Shown: positions 1-5,461 of the stretch, one piece after another
How positions within the stretch are numbered: position 1 is the first letter of the stretch
How the letters are laid out: each line of letters starts with the position of its first letter
DNA from: Nitrospinota bacterium
GTDB lineage: Bacteria > JADFOP01 > DATKYB01
Reading direction: 5' to 3'
DNA length: 7,330 nucleotides
Assembly (NCBI GenBank): GCA_035528715.1
Contig: DATKYB010000091.1
Coordinates: 1-7,330 of the forward strand
The notes under the pieces: generated by a model
Told to the model about the DNA's origin: nothing
The model's input: only the letters and a program-made list of their open reading frames with translations
Database searches by the model: none
Position numbers and translations under genes: made by a program

Positions 1-102
1 CACATAAGCAAAGTATCCCTTTTGTTCCATGATTTTTTTTATCATGTCAGCGGTTTTCAAATCATCTTCTACAATTAAAATTCTTTTCGTCGTTATTTGC
101 AT
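1..102 (-). CDS. Response regulator receiver domain, N-terminus (runs off the left edge)
   Basis: Only the first 34 codons are present and the gene continues beyond position 1. The translation starts MQITTKRILIVEDDLKTADM. It shows the first beta strand of a CheY-like receiver, ending in the acidic pair (E12-D13-D14) that binds Mg2+ next to the phospho-acceptor Asp. The acceptor Asp itself lies outside the window, so phosphorylation cannot be confirmed. A Shine-Dalgarno AAGGAT sits at the stop codon of the preceding HDOD gene, whose stop is only 12 bases upstream, so this is probably the fourth gene of the HDOD operon. That context suggests a phosphorelay output or input tied to the HDOD proteins. 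Whether an output domain follows the receiver cannot be seen. Confidence 0.85.
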   Translation of the reverse strand, partial: MQITTKRILIVEDDLKTADMIKKIMEQKGYFAYV

Positions 103-114
103 TCTTATTTATCC

Positions 115-948
115 TTAACTAGAAAATCCAAAGTCTTCCACCATTGCCAGATCAGTATCCATCTCTATGATAATCTCCTCAATATCCTTTTTTGAAAGGT
201 TAAGGGTTTGCCATGCCTCTTTATTGAGAGGAGGTACCCACCTATCTCCACTCTGTCCATGACCTATTCCCTTAACAAGAATATCTGCTAAGTGAATCAT
301 TGCTGTCTGTCGGGGAACCTTCTTAGCCAGATGAGGGGAATGATGGTAGGTGATAGGGTCTTTTAAATTATCAGGGAGATTCCATTTTTCACAAAGCCAG
401 TTAGCCACATTGGCGTGGTTAAAATCCAATACCTTATTTTCAGCCTCAAGCATTGGCATTTCTTTTTCTTCGACTAATTCTAAAATCTTTTCGTATTTAT
501 CAGGCATGCTAACTTTTATGACTACCTTTCCTATATCATGCAAAAGACCGGCTACTGAGACTTCTTCAGGGTCTTTTTGATTCATTCTTTTGGCAATAAT
601 TCCTGATGTAATTGCTGTTCCAAGTGAGTGTTCCCATAAACCAACCATTTTTCCTTCCATCATATCAAAAACAGAAGCGCTCAAAACTAGCCCTTTTACT
701 ACATTGAAGCCGATAAGAACAAGACCATGAGTTACGCTGGATATTCTTCCTGGGAAACCGTAAAAGGCCGAATTGATAAGCTTAAGGACCTTGGCAGTAA
801 GAACCTGGTCACTGGAGATAATCCTTCCAATATCTTCTGCTGAGGTGGTGGAGTTTTCCACCATATTACTAATTTTTTGCACAACGCCAGGGAGCGTGGG
901 TAATCCCTTTATGTTCTCTATTTTTCTTCTGACAGTTATCGTATTCAT
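115..948 (-). CDS. HDOD domain signalling protein (second tandem copy)
   Basis: This 277-aa protein is essentially a single HDOD (HD-related output) domain. The N-terminal helical half carries LPTLPGVV (17-24) and the hallmark LKLINSAFYG. The HD-like half follows, with H107, H137-D138 in LLHDIGK, H178, H202-H203 and D222, the pattern of an intact HD metal site. HDOD proteins usually act as cytoplasmic output or scaffold modules beside chemotaxis, two-component or c-di-GMP systems. Enzymatic activity is generally not demonstrated and is not claimed here. The start overlaps the stop of the upstream paralogue (ATGA), implying translational coupling. It differs from that paralogue at about 53 of 253 aligned residues by hand count. 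It ends in a unique 14-residue tail (264-277) instead of the long tail of the paralogue, so it probably keeps the ancestral C-terminus. The family call is firm but the signal it senses is unknown. Confidence 0.93.
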   Translation of the reverse strand: MNTITVRRKIENIKGLPTLPGVVQKISNMVENSTTSAEDIGRIISSDQVLTAKVLKLINSAFYGFPGRISSVTHGLVLIGFNVVKGLVLSASVFDMMEGKMVGLWEHSLGTAITSGIIAKRMNQKDPEEVSVAGLLHDIGKVVIKVSMPDKYEKILELVEEKEMPMLEAENKVLDFNHANVANWLCEKWNLPDNLKDPITYHHSPHLAKKVPRQTAMIHLADILVKGIGHGQSGDRWVPPLNKEAWQTLNLSKKDIEEIIIEMDTDLAMVEDFGFSS

Positions 949-1160
949 TTTTTATCTTGAAAAGTTTCGGATTCGGATTTCTCTAGGTAGGCCTTTCTTT
1001 CTTCTTCCTTAAAGATCAGTTGTTTTTTGAATATTTCCTTTATTTCCATAAGAACAGGATCAGATGTCACCATTTTAAAACGCTCTTCCAACTCTTCTAT
1101 TAAAACCTCGAGCGGTTCTGTTTCTTCTCCTTTAGTGGAAACAGGGGATTTTTCTACAGT
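157..1160 (-). repeat. Tandem duplication, copy 2 (tail plus HDOD unit)
   Basis: This is the transcription-distal copy of a direct repeat of about 1.0 kb (1004 bp here). In transcription order it contains the tail codons of the small protein and then nearly all of an HDOD gene. The register with copy 1 is 1004-1010 bp throughout: the motif aaagtttcgg occurs at 961 and 1971, the HDOD starts are at 948 and 1955, and aatatcc occurs at 181 and 1185. Both unit lengths are 2 modulo 3. That is what a unit holding two ORFs overlapping by 4 bases requires if both the fusion and the following gene are to stay in frame. Confidence 0.9.
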
Positions 1161-1955
1161 CATCATCTCTATGATTATTTCTTCAATATCCTTTTTTGAA
1201 AGGTTAAGGGTTTGCCATGCCTCTTTATTGAGAGGAGGTATCCACATATCTCCACCTTGACCATGACCTATTCCCTTAATAAGGATATCTGCTAAGTGAA
1301 TCATTGCTGTCTGTTTGGGAGCTATCCTAGCTAGACGAGGGAAATGATGATAGGTGATAGGGTCTCTTAAATTTTGAGGGAGATTCCATTTTTCAGCTAA
1401 AAATCCTCCAATCTCGGCATGTGTCAAACCTAAAACCACTTTTTCAGCCTTAAACATTGACATTTCCTTTTCTACAACTAATTTCGAAATCTTTTCGTAT
1501 TCATCAGGCATGCTAACTTTTATGACTACCTTTCCTATATCATGCAAAAGACCTGCTTCATTGCCTTCCTCAGGGTTTTCTTGTTTAATTCTTTTGCCAA
1601 TAATCCCTGATGTAATTGCTGTCCCAAGTGAGTGTTCCCACAAGCCAATCATTTTCCCTTCCATCATATCAAAGACAGAGGCGCTCAAAACCAGACCTTT
1701 TACTATATTGAAGCCAAGAAGAACGATCCCATGGGTTACGCTGGATATTCTTCCTGGGAAACCGTAAAAGGCCGAATTGATAAGCTTAAGGACCTTGACA
1801 GAAAGAACCTGGTCACTAGAGATAACCCTTCCAATATCTTCTGCTGAGGTGGTGGGTTTCACCACCATTTCACTAATCTGTTTTACTATACCTGGGAGGG
1901 TGGGTAATCCCTTTATGTTTTCTACTTTTCTTCTTATTGTATTTACATCTTTCAT
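945..1955 (-). CDS. HDOD domain protein fused to the C-terminal tail of the neighbouring small protein
   Basis: This 336-aa protein has residues 1-264 as an HDOD domain with H108, H138-D139, H179, H203-H204 and D223 in the HD-type metal pattern. Residues 265-336 are a charged, mostly helical tail (PLEVLIEELEERF through YLEKSESE). That tail is nearly the same as residues 51-122 of the 122-aa protein encoded just upstream, with about 7 differences over the last 59 residues. The fusion is in frame and lies exactly where a roughly 1-kb tandem duplication joins, so it looks like a product of that duplication rather than an inherited domain architecture. The gene starts inside the upstream gene's stop (ATGA overlap) with GAGGAT as Shine-Dalgarno, and its own stop overlaps the next HDOD start. 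The likely role is cytoplasmic signalling output. The tail could provide interaction or oligomerisation, which is inference. Confidence 0.93.
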   Translation of the reverse strand: MKDVNTIRRKVENIKGLPTLPGIVKQISEMVVKPTTSAEDIGRVISSDQVLSVKVLKLINSAFYGFPGRISSVTHGIVLLGFNIVKGLVLSASVFDMMEGKMIGLWEHSLGTAITSGIIGKRIKQENPEEGNEAGLLHDIGKVVIKVSMPDEYEKISKLVVEKEMSMFKAEKVVLGLTHAEIGGFLAEKWNLPQNLRDPITYHHFPRLARIAPKQTAMIHLADILIKGIGHGQGGDMWIPPLNKEAWQTLNLSKKDIEEIIIEMMTVEKSPVSTKGEETEPLEVLIEELEERFKMVTSDPVLMEIKEIFKKQLIFKEEERKAYLEKSESETFQDKK

Positions 1956-2170
1956 AGTTTATTATCCTCAAAAGTTTCGGATTCGGATTTCTCTAGGTAG
2001 GCCTTTCTCTCTTCTTCCTTAAAGATCAGTTGTTTTTTGAGTATTTCCTTTATTTCCATGAGGAGTGGTTCAGATGTCACCATTTTAAAACGCTCTTCTA
2101 ACTCTTCTATTAAAACCTCAAGCGGTTTAACTTCTTCTCCTGGCATGGGAACAGGGAAGCCTTCTACAGT
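1161..2170 (-). repeat. Tandem duplication, copy 1 (tail plus HDOD unit)
   Basis: This is the transcription-proximal copy (1010 bp) of the direct repeat described for 157-1160. It starts inside the 122-aa gene and ends where the HDOD reading frame passes into the second copy of the tail. Both boundaries share cagt-N6-ctctat, found at 153-168, 1157-1172 and 2167-2182. Boundaries are accurate to about 10 bases because the joined sequences resemble each other there. Confidence 0.9.
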
Positions 2171-2320
2171 AATTGACTCTATACCTAAATTATCTAATCT
2201 TAGGAGTAAGGAATCAGTTAGCTCTGTGCCCTGTCCGCAGAGGACTCTTCCATTATCAGTAAGGACATCCTTGGCGAGTTTCATCCCTGATTTGGCCATA
2301 TCTAAAGGTATCTTTTGCAT
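1952..2320 (-). CDS. Small two-part signalling protein, first gene of the HDOD operon
   Basis: This 122-aa cytoplasmic protein has no signal peptide or membrane segment. Residues 1-55 follow the pattern GMKLAKDV-x3-NGRVL-x3-GTELT-x4-RL-x2-LGIESITVEG, which resembles the short beta-rich module often found before HD-GYP or HDOD domains. Residues about 65-122 are strongly charged and predicted helical by eye (PLEVLIEELEERFK, then KKQLIFKEEERKAYLEKSESE). The same tail recurs at the C-terminus of the downstream HDOD protein. GGAG at 2328-2331, 7 bases before the ATG, is a good ribosome binding site and fixes the start. The gene overlaps the HDOD start by 4 bases. In related operons such a module may be the partner or regulatory half of an HDOD protein encoded separately. 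That is inference, and no enzymatic motif is visible. Confidence 0.85.
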   Translation of the reverse strand: MQKIPLDMAKSGMKLAKDVLTDNGRVLCGQGTELTDSLLLRLDNLGIESITVEGFPVPMPGEEVKPLEVLIEELEERFKMVTSEPLLMEIKEILKKQLIFKEEERKAYLEKSESETFEDNKL

Positions 2321-2442
2321 TTTTATGCTCCAAAAGAAATTAAATCAGTCTTAATTTCTTAACTATATATCGGCTTAACCCCTTTTTATCTTTATAGGAT
2401 AATTCCATACAATCAAAATTTAATTATTTGGTTTTTTGAAGA

Positions 2443-2703
2443 TTATTGCTCAGACCATTCTAAAAATCGGTGAGTATCTTCCTCGTGACCAAACAGGGTT
2501 TTTATTCCTTTTTGATGAACCAAAAAATGAGCTGGTCTAGACAATAACTGGTCAAATGCATATCCTATGGGATAAAAGACATACCCCAAGAAACGTAAAG
2601 GATGTGCTGCGCTTTCTGGATCATATTCATCAGCAAAAGAGAGAGGAACCCCTGTTGCGGTAAAAAAGCAGACAATTAAAGATATGATTAATATTTTCTT
2701 CAT
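2443..2703 (-). CDS. Small exported protein of unknown function (86 aa)
   Basis: The ATG at 2703 is chosen because AAAGGGGG (2711-2718) sits 7 bases upstream. The in-frame extension back to 2853 would translate a transcription-terminator-like hairpin. Residues 1-24 form a classic signal peptide: MKK, a hydrophobic core at about 4-16, and a likely cut after SFA (24). C12 is not in a convincing lipobox. The mature 62 residues read HPLR (34-37), Y-P-I-G-Y-A-F-D (44-51), RPAHFLV (56-62) and KTLFGHE (68-74). I recognise this HPLR...P.G...D...RP.H...LFGH pattern from short uncharacterised proteins of Desulfobacterota-like and related bacteria. No function is known to me. The protein should be periplasmic or peripherally associated with the inner membrane. 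The conserved His, Arg and Pro residues are suggestive but unexplained. It is probably transcribed on its own. Confidence 0.82.
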   Translation of the reverse strand: MKKILIISLIVCFFTATGVPLSFADEYDPESAAHPLRFLGYVFYPIGYAFDQLLSRPAHFLVHQKGIKTLFGHEEDTHRFLEWSEQ

Positions 2704-2710
2704 TTTTTTG

Positions 2711-2718
2711 CCCCCTTT
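2711..2718 (-). promoter_or_regulatory. Ribosome binding site deciding the start of the small exported protein
   Basis: On the minus strand this reads AAAGGGGG, 7 bases before the ATG at 2703. It is purine-rich and well spaced. It supports the internal start, which leaves a clean signal peptide at the N-terminus, over the long ORF starting at 2853. Confidence 0.75.
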
Positions 2719-2773
2719 AAATAGTATTATCGTAAAAGGAGACGAATTTCTTGAGCTTTTTAGAGATATTTCT

Positions 2774-2792
2774 TTAAATTCAATGAATTTAA
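2774..2792. repeat. 19-bp perfect palindrome upstream of the small exported protein
   Basis: Arms TTAAATTC and GAATTTAA are separated by 3 bases, with a further imperfect TCTTT/AAAGA pairing outside. It lies about 70 bases upstream of the start at 2703. It could be an operator or a weak RNA hairpin. The AT-rich background lowers its significance. Confidence 0.35.
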
Positions 2793-2818
2793 CAAAGAAT
2801 ATCGACTGGAAATAATGC

Positions 2819-2852
2819 TGCTGTATGAGGGCAAGATGACCCTCATACAGCA
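2819..2852 (-). terminator. Hairpin after hcp, probable terminator
   Basis: A perfect 13-bp stem (2819-2831 with 2840-2852) and an 8-base loop begin 10 bases after the hcp stop codon. The arm TGCTGTATGAGGG makes it stable. On the minus strand the hairpin is followed by GCATTATTTCC, not a clean T run, so it may terminate weakly or protect the 3' end of the hcp mRNA. On the plus strand it is followed by TATTTTG, which is also poor. Confidence 0.65.
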
Positions 2853-2862
2853 TATTTTGAAG

Positions 2863-4491
2863 CTACTTTGAAAGGATAGCATTCAGGTCTTCATCAGGGG
2901 TGGTTATAGGCATAATATTGAATTTTTCTACCAGAACATTGAGAATATTCGGCGTAATAAAGGCTGGAAGACTTGGACCAAGCCTTATATCCTTAATGCC
3001 GAGACAAAGAAGGGTCAATAAAATGGCCACAGCTTTCTGTTCATACCATGACAAGACCATAGATAGCGGTAGATCATTTACCTCGCATTTAAAGGCATCA
3101 GCCAAAGCACCTGCAATCTTGATGGCAGAGTAGGCATCGTTACACTGGCCAATATCGAGGAGCCTTGGTATTCCACCGATATCCCCTAGGTCTTTATCAA
3201 AGAAACGGAACTTTCCGCAAGCAAGCGTCAAAACCACACAATCTTTGGGCACCTTTTCAACAAATTCGGTGTAATAGCTCCGTCCGGGTTTATAACCGTC
3301 GCAACCACCCACTAAAAAGAAATGGCGTATTGCTTTATTCTTAACGGCATTAATGACCTTGTCAGCAACCCCCATCACTGCATTGCGTCCAAAGCCTGTA
3401 AAAACTGAGCGGCCGTTTTTATCCTCAGAAAATCCTGGCATCTCCAGAGCCTTTTTAATTATGGGTGCAAAGTTCTTGTCTGGAATATGGGTTGCTCCTG
3501 GCCAGCCTACGAGACCGGTAGTAAAAAGATTATCTTTATACGATTCTTGCGGCTTCTGGAGGCAGTTTGTGGTCATGACAATGGCACCAGGGAACTCAGA
3601 GAATTCCTTTTGCTGGTTTTGCCATGCTGTTCCGTAATGTCCGTAAAAATGGGAATATTTTTTCAGTTTAGGATATCCGTGGCATGGGAGCATTTCTCCA
3701 TGTGTGTATACATAGATACCTTTTCCTTCTGTCTGTTTAAGGATCTCTTCCATATCCTTTAAATCGTGTCCAGAAACAAGGATTGCCTTGCCTTTTTTAA
3801 CGCCAAGAGGAACCTTTATCGGTACAGGATGGCCATAAGTACCTGTATTTGCGGTATCAAGCAGTTCCATGGTGCGGAGGTTTGTCTCCCCGCATTTCAA
3901 AACAAGACCGACTAGTTCATCAGCGCTGATATCCTTCCTCAATGGAGCAGCCAGTGCTTCATGGATAAAAGCATAGACCGCTTCATCCTTTTGTCCTAAG
4001 ATCTGAGCATGGTCAGCATATGCACAAAGCCCTTTTAAACCGTAAATCAGAAGCTGCTTGAGAGAGAGAATATCAGGGTCATCTGGCTCAGATTTGACTC
4101 CTACCTTTTCTCCCTGAGCCACTAGACCTCCCATAGTTTTTTCAGGAATGAATGTGGCCGGTCCCTCGGGAAAATCGATCTTTCCTCCTGCTGCTTTTAC
4201 CTTTTCCTTGAGAGAATCCCTCAAAGAAACACATTCATTAATAACCTTAACAAACCTTTCAGGATCAAAGTCTACATTGGTCACGGTGTAAAACATCGCT
4301 TCACATGTAAATTTATTTACATCTTCATCGATAATTCCTACTTTACGGCCTTCGACAGCACTCTGGGACAGCCCTTTTAATACATAGATTAAAAGGTCCT
4401 GCAAGGCAGCTACTTCCGGCTTTTTCCCACAAACCCCAACTTGAGTACAACCTTCTCCTTTTGAAGTCTGTTCGCACTGATAACAGAACAT
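2863..4491 (-). CDS. hcp: Hybrid-cluster protein (prismane protein, hydroxylamine reductase)
   Basis: This 542-aa protein is full length for the family and cytoplasmic. Family knowledge: it reduces hydroxylamine to ammonia in vitro and is thought to act as an NO reductase or S-nitrosylase-linked enzyme in nitrosative-stress defence. The N-terminal cluster ligands are C3, C6, C15 and C21 (C-x2-C-x8-C-x5-C), the short spacing of class I enzymes of strict anaerobes that bind [4Fe-4S]. All eight hybrid-cluster ligands can be placed by their local motifs: H242 (SGHDLKD), E266 (THGEMLPCHGYP), C310 (TTNC), C397 (GGCDGYKPGR, the persulfide Cys), C425 (LACGKFRF), C450 (DIGQCND), E484 and K486 (WYEQKA). 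A strong AAAGGAGGT precedes the ATG. No hcr-type reductase gene is adjacent, so the electron donor must lie elsewhere. An FNR/HcpR-like site upstream points to redox or NO control. I am very confident of this call. Confidence 0.98.
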   Translation of the reverse strand: MFCYQCEQTSKGEGCTQVGVCGKKPEVAALQDLLIYVLKGLSQSAVEGRKVGIIDEDVNKFTCEAMFYTVTNVDFDPERFVKVINECVSLRDSLKEKVKAAGGKIDFPEGPATFIPEKTMGGLVAQGEKVGVKSEPDDPDILSLKQLLIYGLKGLCAYADHAQILGQKDEAVYAFIHEALAAPLRKDISADELVGLVLKCGETNLRTMELLDTANTGTYGHPVPIKVPLGVKKGKAILVSGHDLKDMEEILKQTEGKGIYVYTHGEMLPCHGYPKLKKYSHFYGHYGTAWQNQQKEFSEFPGAIVMTTNCLQKPQESYKDNLFTTGLVGWPGATHIPDKNFAPIIKKALEMPGFSEDKNGRSVFTGFGRNAVMGVADKVINAVKNKAIRHFFLVGGCDGYKPGRSYYTEFVEKVPKDCVVLTLACGKFRFFDKDLGDIGGIPRLLDIGQCNDAYSAIKIAGALADAFKCEVNDLPLSMVLSWYEQKAVAILLTLLCLGIKDIRLGPSLPAFITPNILNVLVEKFNIMPITTPDEDLNAILSK

Positions 4492-4537
4492 AACCTACCT
4501 CCTTTGAAAATGGTTAAATTTTTTCTTCTTACAATAA

Positions 4538-4578
4538 ATAATATAGAGCTATCGTCGAAATTCCTTGACTTAAATCAA
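4538..4578 (-). promoter_or_regulatory. Candidate hcp promoter with an FNR/HcpR-like operator
   Basis: On the minus strand a 14-bp near-palindrome TTGATTTAAGTCAA (4565-4578) matches the CRP/FNR-family pattern TTGAT-N4-ATCAA with one mismatch. It is followed 19-21 bases later by TATATT or TATTAT (4538-4545), a good -10 box without a separate -35. Transcription would start near 4531-4533, which puts the site centre at about -39 to -41, close to the -41.5 class II activator position. HcpR, an FNR-family regulator, is known to control hcp in many anaerobes. Which family member binds here cannot be told from sequence. Confidence 0.6.
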
Positions 4579-4762
4579 ATAGACGAAGATTTTTTTAAAA
4601 TTACTTCAAAAAACCCTCTCTTTTCTATTAGTCATCGGTTTTAATTAATCAGGCAGTTTCCATGAAAGAATTTGTAAATTAACAGTTTGGGCTAGCGCAT
4701 TCTATCGAATTAACGAGGGATACTGAATGAGTCGAGAAATTTTAGAAGAAGGTAAAAAGCCT
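4579..4762. other. Non-coding stretch between hcp control region and Yip1-family gene
   Basis: Beyond the hcp operator, these 184 bases hold no hairpin terminator with a T run, no tRNA and no convincing gene. The only possible ORF is a 17-codon plus-strand frame starting at ATG 4727 (MSREILEEGKKPLENRK). It runs antisense into the end of the Yip1-family gene and is not called. Confidence 0.5.
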
Positions 4763-5275
4763 TTAGAGAATCGCAAATAATAATGAAAAGATTACAACTT
4801 GAAAGACCCAACCAATCACACAGACAATTACAGCCCTGAGCGTTGATGTGTAATCAAGGGCTTGTCTAACTGCAATTATCATAGCTACAAGCATCCAGAG
4901 GGTGGCTACCATGAAAATAATCTCCTTAAGAAATGGGATGATACCCAGGATTCGAATCAATCCAGGGGAGCTCGAAAATCCAATGGTCCGTAATAGTTGC
5001 CCATAGTCTGCTTGTGTCTGGGCCTCAGGGAGAATTTTTGTACCGATGAGGTAGGTCAGGTAGGCCCAAAAAAACCACCCAAGAAGGGCTCCAATTGTGA
5101 CTATGAAAAGTCCTCCTAATCCTTCTTTTGAAAGGCTCCCTATTCCAGCAGCTATGCTAGAGAGAACAACAACCATTATTGCCTGCGCAAAGGCTTCTTT
5201 GTCAGCCTCTATCTCTTCATAAACCTTGACATCTAACTTAGCAGCCCTGATAATCCGCTCGCTAAAACTGGCCAT
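4763..5275 (-). CDS. Yip1-family integral membrane protein
   Basis: This 170-aa protein begins with a short amphipathic segment (MASFSERIIRAAKLDVKVYEEIEADK). About four or five hydrophobic spans follow, near residues 29-48, 54-78, 103-117, 118-137 and 147-169. The layout and the features QAIMVVVLSSIAAGIG, LGWFFWAYLTYLIGTK and YGQLLRTIGFSSSPGLIRIL fit bacterial Yip1-domain proteins (Pfam PF04893). These sit in the inner membrane and have no settled function. The typical signature is a polar LLRTIGFSSSP loop between the second and third spans, seen here at 94-104. AGGAGG lies just before the ATG at 5275. The gene is divergent from the phosphoesterase gene, and a candidate promoter (TTGACG, 17 bp, TAAAAG) lies at 5343-5371. 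No visible partner explains its role. Confidence 0.85.
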   Translation of the reverse strand: MASFSERIIRAAKLDVKVYEEIEADKEAFAQAIMVVVLSSIAAGIGSLSKEGLGGLFIVTIGALLGWFFWAYLTYLIGTKILPEAQTQADYGQLLRTIGFSSSPGLIRILGIIPFLKEIIFMVATLWMLVAMIIAVRQALDYTSTLRAVIVCVIGWVFQVVIFSLLFAIL

Positions 5276-5342
5276 CTTTCCTCCTGAATTTATTTTTATT
5301 TAAATAGGGAATATAAGAACTCTTAAATAGTTATTTAATAAA

Positions 5343-5371
5343 CTTTTATCAAAGAAATCATAATCCGTCAA
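5343..5371 (-). promoter_or_regulatory. Candidate sigma-70 promoter of the Yip1-family gene
   Basis: On the minus strand TTGACG (5366-5371) is followed after 17 bp by TAAAAG (5343-5348). The -35 matches consensus at 5 of 6 bases and the -10 at 4 of 6. The start of transcription would leave a leader of about 60 bases. Confidence 0.45.
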
Positions 5372-5377
5372 CAACAT

Positions 5378-5406
5378 TTGACTTTTTAAAGCGATATTTA
5401 TATTAT
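5378..5406 (+). promoter_or_regulatory. Sigma-70 promoter of the 3'-phosphoesterase gene
   Basis: TTGACT (5378-5383), a 17-bp spacer and TATTAT (5401-5406) match consensus at 5 of 6 in each box with optimal spacing. The predicted start near 5413 leaves a leader of about 50 bases before the ATG at 5462. The -35 box forms an inverted repeat with that of the divergent promoter: GTCAA at 5367-5371 and TTGAC at 5378-5382. Confidence 0.7.
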
Positions 5407-5461
5407 CATCAAATTACTAAACACGACGATAATGCCGTCAATTTTCAAGGGTCCATAAATC

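Noticed and set aside
157-2170. Mobile element as the cause of the HDOD repeat
   Set aside because: The repeats are direct, contain only parts of host signalling genes, and have no transposase, terminal inverted repeats or target-site duplication.
350-2354. Several plus-strand open frames of 70-105 codons lying across the HDOD operon and hcp
   Set aside because: They are antisense shadows of well-supported minus-strand genes. They recur at the same place in both copies of the duplication and lack ribosome binding sites and recognisable domains.
2380-2425. Sigma-70 promoter for the signalling operon (TTGATT and TATAAA on the minus strand)
   Set aside because: The spacer is only 14 bp, and no better-spaced pair or sigma-54 element is present.
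2704-2853. Extension of the small exported protein to a 136-aa protein starting at 2853
   Set aside because: The extra 50 codons begin inside the hcp hairpin and have no ribosome binding site. The internal start has a strong one and begins a clean signal peptide.
4727-4780. 17-codon plus-strand ORF (MSREILEEGKKPLENRK) with GAGGG upstream
   Set aside because: It is very short, runs antisense into the end of the Yip1-family gene, and matches nothing I recognise.
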